Shown here in pieces: positions 14,111-17,977 of a stretch of 17,977 bases of DNA. The translations under genes and the position numbers were made by a program. The DNA lies in the NCBI GenBank assembly GCA_022709105.1, contig JAKIXL010000016.1, positions 301 to 18,277 of the forward strand, read 5' to 3'. The notes below the pieces were generated by a model. That model made no database searches and had not been told where the DNA came from. It saw nothing but the letters and a program-made list of their open reading frames with translations. Each line of letters opens with the position of its first letter. Position 1 is the first letter of the stretch. Origin of the DNA: Thermoplasmatota archaeon. Lineage in GTDB: Archaea; Thermoplasmatota; Thermoplasmata; Methanomassiliicoccales; Methanomassiliicoccaceae.

Positions 14111-14184
14111 GCCCGAGTGGGGTAGCTTGGATATCCTAAGAGATTGCGGATCTTTAGACCCGGGTTCGAATCCCGGCTCGGGCG
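14111..14184 (+). tRNA. tRNA-Arg (anticodon GCG)
   Basis: The 74-base cloverleaf has acceptor GCCCGAG/CTCGGGC (seven pairs) and D arm GGGT/TCCT with loop AGCTTGGATA. The anticodon stem is AGAGA/TCTTT with loop TTGCGGA (anticodon GCG at 14146-14148, after U33). The variable loop has four bases, and the T arm is CCGGG/CCCGG with loop TTCGAAT. G73 is followed by CATA, so CCA is not encoded. The anticodon stem is unusually AU-rich with one G-U pair for so GC-rich a genome. A shifted fold giving UGC (Ala) would put a G-A mismatch in the stem and lose the fit of positions 26 and 33. GCG reads CGC and CGU codons. No intron is present. Confidence 0.9.
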
Positions 14185-14215
14185 CATATCCCCCACTCTT
14201 CTCCTGATCCCGTCC

Positions 14216-16159
14216 TCAGTTCTCGTCCAGTCTCTCCGGCTCTTCCTCGATGCCCTCTGTGCTGGCGATCTCGACCTCGCCGGGCGGCAGTATTCGAGCG
14301 ATCTCCTCCTCCGGCACGTCGAACATCCGGGCCAGGGCGGCCGATGCCTTGGTCTTTACCTTCTTGCCCGGCTCGATGACGACATACCTGGAGGACATCG
14401 CCTGCACCGCGCCCAGCGGTCCGCACATGATCTTGCGCTCGCCCTCGTAGGCGATCTCGCCGACCGCCAGCATCAGCGGCAGGTGGTACTCGTAATTGCG
14501 CTTCCCTCGAATGACGAAGGCGCCGCGGGGCACGAACTCTCCGGCCTGGGCCATCTTGCTCACTTGGTCAGGCAACACCCAGTACGCGGTTCCCTCGGAC
14601 GCCCCGGCCATCCAAGCTTTCGAATGAGCCAGCGCGAAGGTGCACGCCTCGACCATCTCCTCCTCGCTCGCGCTTGCCCCGTTGAACACCACCACGCTGG
14701 GCGCGCCGTGGACGTCGGCGTGGGCGAACCGCTCCGTGGTCTTCAGATGCTTCTTGACCAACTGGTCGTTGCTGTGCGCGTCCCGGCCGGCCAGCACCAG
14801 ATGCCCGCCGGAGGTGACGAACCACTTATACCGCTCGAACCAGAACTCCTTGGTCTTGCGTGCGACATGCTTCTCCCGCTTCTTCCGCGACTCACCCTCC
14901 TTGACCTTCTGGGAGAGCCGCTTCTCCGTCTCTGCGAGCGCCTGCTGCGCGCCCTGCATCTTCTCCTTAGCCTCCTTCCCGCGCTGGTACAGCGCGTTGG
15001 CGTTGCCCTCTACGCCCAGCGTGTAGTCCAGCGTAACATCCTTCCCGGCGATGAGCGCGACCACTCGGTGCTCCTGGGGATCGACCTTGCTGATGCCGGG
15101 GATGGCGGAGAGCGCCTCCCTGGTACGCTCCCAGTTCAGGCCCTCGGCCTTGGCCTTGAGCGTCTTAAGCAGCGCCTCGGTGACCAGATAGTCGGAGTAG
15201 ATGGCCTCCGCCTGCTCCGCGTATCCCCGCGCTTCCGCCAGCTGCGCCTCGATGGCCGCCCTCTGCTGGGCCAGCTGCCTCTGCAGACGCTGGACCTCCG
15301 GGTCGTCCTTCTCCCCTTCTTCCGGCACGCGCTCCTGTACATAGCGATGAATGGCGTCCGAGAAGGTGGGATGCTCCCGCGCCTCTCGGTCGGCGTACTG
15401 GATCAGGGGCACCGGAGTGACATCGATGGGCTTGCCGTTCTCCAGTATCTCCCTCGCTCTGGGTGCTCCGGCGGCCTCCTTGAGCAGCAGCGTCAGCGCC
15501 TCGTAGAGCTTGCCTATCTCCTCCGGCGCGAGGGACTTGGCCTTGCGGTCCTTCTCCACCCCAGCGCGGATGCACACCTCCTCGGCGTACTGCCCCCCGA
15601 TGTTGATGGTCGTGGCCAGCGTGCGGACGGCGTCCGACGTCGATCCCAGGACCGCCTTGCGGAACGATCCCTCGTCCATGTCCAGCGGGTTGAACCTCGA
15701 CGGCGGGAACGAGTACTCGAGGCCGGGGCGGACCTCGCGGTGTCGCCACTTGCGCGAGTGCACCGAGTTGAGGATCTTGCCGCCCGAGACCAGAACCAGG
15801 TTCCCGTCGCCGAAGAGCTCGATCACCAGCTGGTATTGGTTCGGCCCCTTCTCCAGGTCCAGCACCACGATGCGGTCGAACTCCCGCTGGCGGATGGCGG
15901 TGATGCGCGTGTTCGTCAAGTGCTTCCGCAGGTTCACGGCGAACTGGGAGGGCATGTCCGGTGTCTCCGGCTTCTCCGGAGCTATGTACAGCCAGCGCAT
16001 GTCCTGCACCACCAGCTCCCTCTTGCCCCCGGGAGCGTTGATCCTAAGGAGGACGTTCTTGACGTCCCAGTGGAACACCTTGTCCAGATAGCCACCCGCC
16101 AAGGACCGCATCTCCCCTACCATGGCCAGGACGTCGAACGTGCTCATCTCTTCCTTCAT
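14216..16159 (-). CDS. rqcH: RqcH/NFACT family protein (ribosome quality control)
   Basis: RqcH (Rqc2/NEMF homologue) binds split large subunits carrying stalled peptidyl-tRNA and recruits tRNA to extend the nascent chain as a degradation tag. The 647-residue protein has an N-terminal NFACT-N domain (about 5-200) with the conserved Asp-Arg of EFDRIVVLD (Asp95, Arg96), then a helix-hairpin-helix-like middle. A coiled coil follows in two arms (about 285-345 and 388-435, rich in Gln, Glu and Lys). The NFACT-R domain is at about 440-560 (WFVTSGGHLVLAGRDAHSND, then ADVHGAPSVVVFNG). A short NFACT-C-like region precedes an acidic tail. ATG 16159 lies about 28 bases from the TATA-like CTTATTTG at 16182-16193; ATG 16147 is the alternative. 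Length and order are typical of archaeal members. Confidence 0.93.
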   Translation of the reverse strand: MKEEMSTFDVLAMVGEMRSLAGGYLDKVFHWDVKNVLLRINAPGGKRELVVQDMRWLYIAPEKPETPDMPSQFAVNLRKHLTNTRITAIRQREFDRIVVLDLEKGPNQYQLVIELFGDGNLVLVSGGKILNSVHSRKWRHREVRPGLEYSFPPSRFNPLDMDEGSFRKAVLGSTSDAVRTLATTINIGGQYAEEVCIRAGVEKDRKAKSLAPEEIGKLYEALTLLLKEAAGAPRAREILENGKPIDVTPVPLIQYADREAREHPTFSDAIHRYVQERVPEEGEKDDPEVQRLQRQLAQQRAAIEAQLAEARGYAEQAEAIYSDYLVTEALLKTLKAKAEGLNWERTREALSAIPGISKVDPQEHRVVALIAGKDVTLDYTLGVEGNANALYQRGKEAKEKMQGAQQALAETEKRLSQKVKEGESRKKREKHVARKTKEFWFERYKWFVTSGGHLVLAGRDAHSNDQLVKKHLKTTERFAHADVHGAPSVVVFNGASASEEEMVEACTFALAHSKAWMAGASEGTAYWVLPDQVSKMAQAGEFVPRGAFVIRGKRNYEYHLPLMLAVGEIAYEGERKIMCGPLGAVQAMSSRYVVIEPGKKVKTKASAALARMFDVPEEEIARILPPGEVEIASTEGIEEEPERLDEN

Positions 16160-16169
16160 CGCTCCCCCT

Positions 16170-16481
16170 CTACCGTTGCGAACAAATAAGCTTTGCTGGC
16201 CCGCCGGCGCTCACCTCCTCCGCATCTCGTTTTTCGAGAAGAGCGGTCGCCATGCCACCATGAAGTACCCTACCGAAGTCCCGGAGGTCCCGTACTAGGT
16301 CCTCGGTGCGGAGGGCTGGAACAAAGTTGGCAACGTAGGCATCAGAAAAGGGCTCCAGCCTCTGACGGGCTCCGGCCCGGTCCAGGCCCCGGCGGTCATG
16401 AAATAGGTGGAGGATGGTGGCATTGTCGCCTTTGCCAGCGATGAGATGGGCCACGGACAAGGGTCGTCGCCGCCCAGCCAT
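16170..16481 (-). pseudogene. Possible coding remnant upstream of rqcH (unrecognised)
   Basis: A minus-strand frame of 103 codons from ATG 16481 ends ten bases before the rqcH start. The middle looks protein-like (for example LHLFHDRRGLDRAGARQRLE and FVPALRTEDLVRDLRDFG) and mixes synonymous codons in a coding-like way, though with less G/C at third positions than neighbouring genes. Its last codons run through the rqcH TATA element, no Shine-Dalgarno is visible, and the extension beyond 16481 is not protein-like. It may be a decayed or foreign gene, or a chance open frame. I recognise no family. Confidence 0.25.
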
Positions 16482-16740
16482 CTGTCCAGTGCTGGCAGCG
16501 GAGAAAATGCCGCACACTGACAGACGAGGTCGAGCGCATGTTCTACGGCACCTTGATGTCCAAGCTATCTGCCGGGACCGGTCACGATAGCATGAGGCTG
16601 TTCCGCCATGGCGTCGGTCATGGACCGTTCCGGAAATAGCGCATCGGCCTAGTCCCGAGCTTCGTCCGCCTACTCCATCCTGGACTAGGATCATCGTCAT
16701 TGATGGAACGCAGGCCGAAAGATTAGTCTAGCTCCAGGTC
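16482..16740. other. Gene-poor stretch, possibly degenerate
   Basis: No complete gene is visible. A short plus-strand frame near 16508-16639 reads plausibly (containing TLTDEVERMFYGTLMSKL and ends at TAG), but it has no convincing start. Together with the minus-strand frame to its left, this suggests decayed coding sequence. The AAAGATTAGTCT near 16718-16729 is the likely TATA region for the gene at 16755. Confidence 0.3.
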
Positions 16741-16754
16741 CCTGAGGTGATGCG

Positions 16755-17108
16755 TTGATAGACGTCGAGGATGTCATACTGCAGCGGATCGACCAGCTGG
16801 AGGAGGACGAACCGGAGCTGGAGATGGACTATGAGCTCATCGCCCCGGAAAACTATGGTGTCATCACCGTCCTGACCGAGGACGGGGCGATCGGTGCCGA
16901 GTTCATAGAATCGGACATCAGTTGGGCTAGGAACGACGCTGTGGAGGAGTACAACGAGGCAGCGCGCGACGGGCTCTATGTCGTGGTCATCGTCCCCAAC
17001 GACGCCTACCTCCCGACGCTCGATCGCATCAGCCGCCGGGGAAGGGGCAATATCGCGGTCTACAGCTACGAGAGCCTGGGGATACTATCTACGCCCATGG
17101 CCGGCTGA
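16755..17108 (+). CDS. Unrecognised 117-residue acidic protein
   Basis: The frame starts at TTG 16755, directly after GAGGTGATGCG, a near-perfect archaeal Shine-Dalgarno. ATG 16751 and GTG 16748 would stop at once. The N-terminal third is strongly acidic (ILQRIDQLEEDEPELEMDYE). The rest alternates strands and helices: YGVITVLTEDGAIGAEFIE, then WARNDAVEEYNEAARDG, then LYVVVIVPNDAYLPTLDRI, then GNIAVYSYESLGI. This layout loosely resembles small restriction-endonuclease-like alpha/beta folds, but I cannot point to a clear PD-(D/E)XK triad, so that is only a suggestion. Codon use matches the genome, which supports real coding. It stands alone, followed by tRNA-Thr. Confidence 0.65.
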   Translation: MIDVEDVILQRIDQLEEDEPELEMDYELIAPENYGVITVLTEDGAIGAEFIESDISWARNDAVEEYNEAARDGLYVVVIVPNDAYLPTLDRISRRGRGNIAVYSYESLGILSTPMAG

Positions 17109-17137
17109 CCACCAGTCATCCTGGCCGGGGTCGAAAC

Positions 17138-17147
17138 CTATATTAAC
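17138..17147 (+). promoter_or_regulatory. TATA box for tRNA-Thr
   Basis: CTATATTAAC is a strong AT island about 30 bases before the tRNA at 17174, with the purine-rich CGAAAC just upstream as a possible BRE. Confidence 0.6.
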
Positions 17148-17173
17148 GACAAGCGAATTGATGGTCTCCATCC

Positions 17174-17248
17174 GCCACTGTGGCTTAGTGGTATAGCGAC
17201 GCCTTGGTAAGGCGTAGGTCGAGGGTTCAATTCCCTCCAGTGGCTCCA
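17174..17248 (+). tRNA. tRNA-Thr (anticodon GGT) with encoded CCA
   Basis: The cloverleaf has acceptor GCCACTG/CAGTGGC, D arm GCTT/TAGC with loop AGTGGTA, and anticodon stem ACGCC/GGCGT with loop TTGGTAA (anticodon GGT at 17206-17208). The variable loop is AGGTC and the T arm is GAGGG/CCCTC with loop TTCAATT. U73, typical of archaeal tRNA-Thr, is followed directly by CCA at 17246-17248, unlike the tRNA-Arg in this window. No intron is present. It reads ACC and ACU codons. Confidence 0.95.
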
Positions 17249-17570
17249 CGTTCCAATTTTCTGCGCAAGAGGACCGATCCGCCCACACGGTACTTCTTAA
17301 CTCATCGTCGGGCTCTCCTCATCATGCTTCGCGAGACTATGGCCCTGTGCTCGCAGGCTAGCTCGGGCGGTTCCCGCCCTGCCTCTCGATCGCCCGGCCG
17401 GCATTCTTGACCGGAGCGCCATGATCGTGCGACATCGTCAGTTCACTACCCGAGAGGTCGTGCCCCCCCAATCAACGCTTTAGGAACTGGTTTGCCGCAC
17501 CGAAAGGATCCACGGGGAGGCGACCGAAAGGACGCGACCCGCATGCTTTCATCCCCTCGTTCGCATTAAG
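17249..17570. other. Gene-free stretch with short repeats
   Basis: I see no protein gene or recognisable RNA here. It holds a perfect inverted repeat GGGCGG-TTC-CCGCCC (17365-17379) and a direct repeat ACCGAAAGGA (17499-17508 and 17523-17532, 24 bases apart). The short open frames lack ribosome-binding sites and normal codon use. It may hold upstream control sites for the secreted-protein gene to the right. Confidence 0.35.
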
Positions 17571-17582
17571 TTAATTATATAG
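17570..17582 (+). promoter_or_regulatory. TATA box for secreted Ig-like protein
   Basis: GTTAATTATATAG is a strong AT island about 50 bases before ATG 17630; initiation would fall near 17605. Confidence 0.55.
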
Positions 17583-17629
17583 CTTTGTAACCGATTTTGG
17601 ACCAATAGAGCACTCGGGATGGGATCGGG

Positions 17630-17977
17630 ATGGGACGTTCGGCAGCTTTACTGATAGCGATGCTTGTGGTCTTCAGCGGAGGGGTGGCCCTTATCGCTCC
17701 TGCGGGCGAGGTCTCAGCGGCAGGCACGCTCACTTTGAAAATCAACACTCCGCAGCAGAGCGAGTATGTTCAGACACCATACGTCCGGGTGTCCTGGACC
17801 GCGGAGGACACGACGCACGAGATCAACGACTTCGAGGTCTACATCGATTCCGCTTCCTCGCCCATCATGACCGGCATGCATGAATACAATGTCACTGGCC
17901 TCGCCGACGGGCGGCACACCGTCACGGTCAGGGCCACCAACGACTTCGGCGACTCCGCCGAGGATTCGGTGACCTTC
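17630..17977 (+). CDS. Secreted Ig-like-domain protein, N-terminal 116 residues (3' end outside window)
   Basis: The frame is open from ATG 17630 to the right edge. It starts with a Sec signal peptide: MGRSA, a hydrophobic core LLIAMLVVFSGGVALIAPA, then a likely cleavage region near GEVSAAG. A beta-rich domain follows: LKINTPQQSEYVQTPYVRVS, W with TAEDTTHEINDFEVYID, and GLADGRHTVTVRATNDFGDS. Alternating strands and the loop before DGRHTVTVRA are typical of bacterial/archaeal Ig-like or PKD/FN3-like extracellular repeats, so the protein is probably a larger surface or secreted one. GGGATCGGG precedes the start. An ATG at 17619 is out of frame. The rest of the protein cannot be seen. Confidence 0.82.
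   Translation, partial: MGRSAALLIAMLVVFSGGVALIAPAGEVSAAGTLTLKINTPQQSEYVQTPYVRVSWTAEDTTHEINDFEVYIDSASSPIMTGMHEYNVTGLADGRHTVTVRATNDFGDSAEDSVTF

Noticed and set aside
14111..14184. tRNA-Ala(UGC) reading of the tRNA at 14111
   Set aside because: Shifting the anticodon loop by one base gives UGC but puts a G-A mismatch in the stem. The GCG fold gives five pairs and U33 in place.
14144..16189. A 681-codon plus-strand open frame opposite rqcH
   Set aside because: It is the antisense shadow of rqcH, which has clear NFACT motifs and coiled coil. The plus frame is low-complexity Leu/Arg/His/Gly-rich, a common artefact in GC-rich DNA.
14111..17369. Integrated element with tRNA-Arg as attachment site (GCTCGGGCG repeated near 17361)
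   Set aside because: Only nine bases of the tRNA 3' end recur, no integrase or mobile gene lies between, and rqcH within the interval is a housekeeping gene.
1..17977. CRISPR array, insertion sequence, toxin-antitoxin or defence system
   Set aside because: No regularly spaced repeats, transposase motifs, terminal repeats or recognisable defence proteins are visible. The unrecognised small genes lack partners.

Overview
The window is about 18 kb of GC-rich archaeal chromosome. The archaeal assignment rests on adjacent gatD and gatE (the archaea-specific tRNA-dependent amidotransferase), ribosomal protein S17e, a Ser/His/Asp archaeal-type signal peptidase, an HVO_0476-type zinc protein, an archaeal RqcH/NFACT protein, and core promoters with AT-rich TATA boxes about 25-30 nt before starts. 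High GC with G/C-ending codons, ThyX and this gene mix suggest a euryarchaeon of the Thermoplasmatota, possibly Methanomassiliicoccales. That lineage is an inference; the domain Archaea is not in doubt.

Layout: (1) 1-444 holds a truncated minus-strand hypothetical gene, a divergent promoter region and a GC-rich stretch that may fold as a small RNA. (2) 445-3602 is a translationally coupled gatD-gatE pair that makes Gln-tRNA(Gln). (3) 3739-4703 has a four-helix membrane protein convergent with a HemK/Mtq2-like methyltransferase. (4) 4817-7590 runs on the plus strand: a rhomboid protease with a C-terminal zinc ribbon, an MBLAC1-like hydrolase, an HVO_0476 zinc protein and protein-L-isoaspartate methyltransferase. 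(5) 7578-10890 has a HAD phosphatase (minus) divergent from a TraB-family protein, then ThyX, a minus-strand signal peptidase I and ribosomal protein S17e. (6) 11043-13656 is a three-gene ABC exporter (one ATPase, two ABC-2 permeases). A small Cys-rich protein follows on the minus strand. (7) 14111-14184 is tRNA-Arg(GCG), convergent with rqcH. (8) 16190-16740 is a gene-poor stretch with possible coding remnants, followed by an unrecognised 117-residue protein, tRNA-Thr(GGT), a gene-free stretch and the 5' end of a secreted Ig-like protein gene that runs off the window.

Most of this is ordinary housekeeping DNA. Several genes concern protein synthesis and protein quality: GatDE (tRNA amidation), an Mtq2-like enzyme (possible release-factor methylation), Pcm (isoaspartyl repair), RqcH (ribosome-associated quality control), S17e and two tRNAs. 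They are not one operon. Genes packed tail-to-tail share or nearly share stop codons. Genes at the head of transcription units often have a TATA box so close to the start that the mRNA should be leaderless, while internal genes carry Shine-Dalgarno sequences. I did not find a convincing new multi-gene system. The best leads are a candidate structured RNA upstream of gatD, an inverted-repeat operator over the promoter of the four-helix protein, the rhomboid-zinc-ribbon architecture, the Cys-rich protein beside the exporter, and the degenerate stretch upstream of rqcH.
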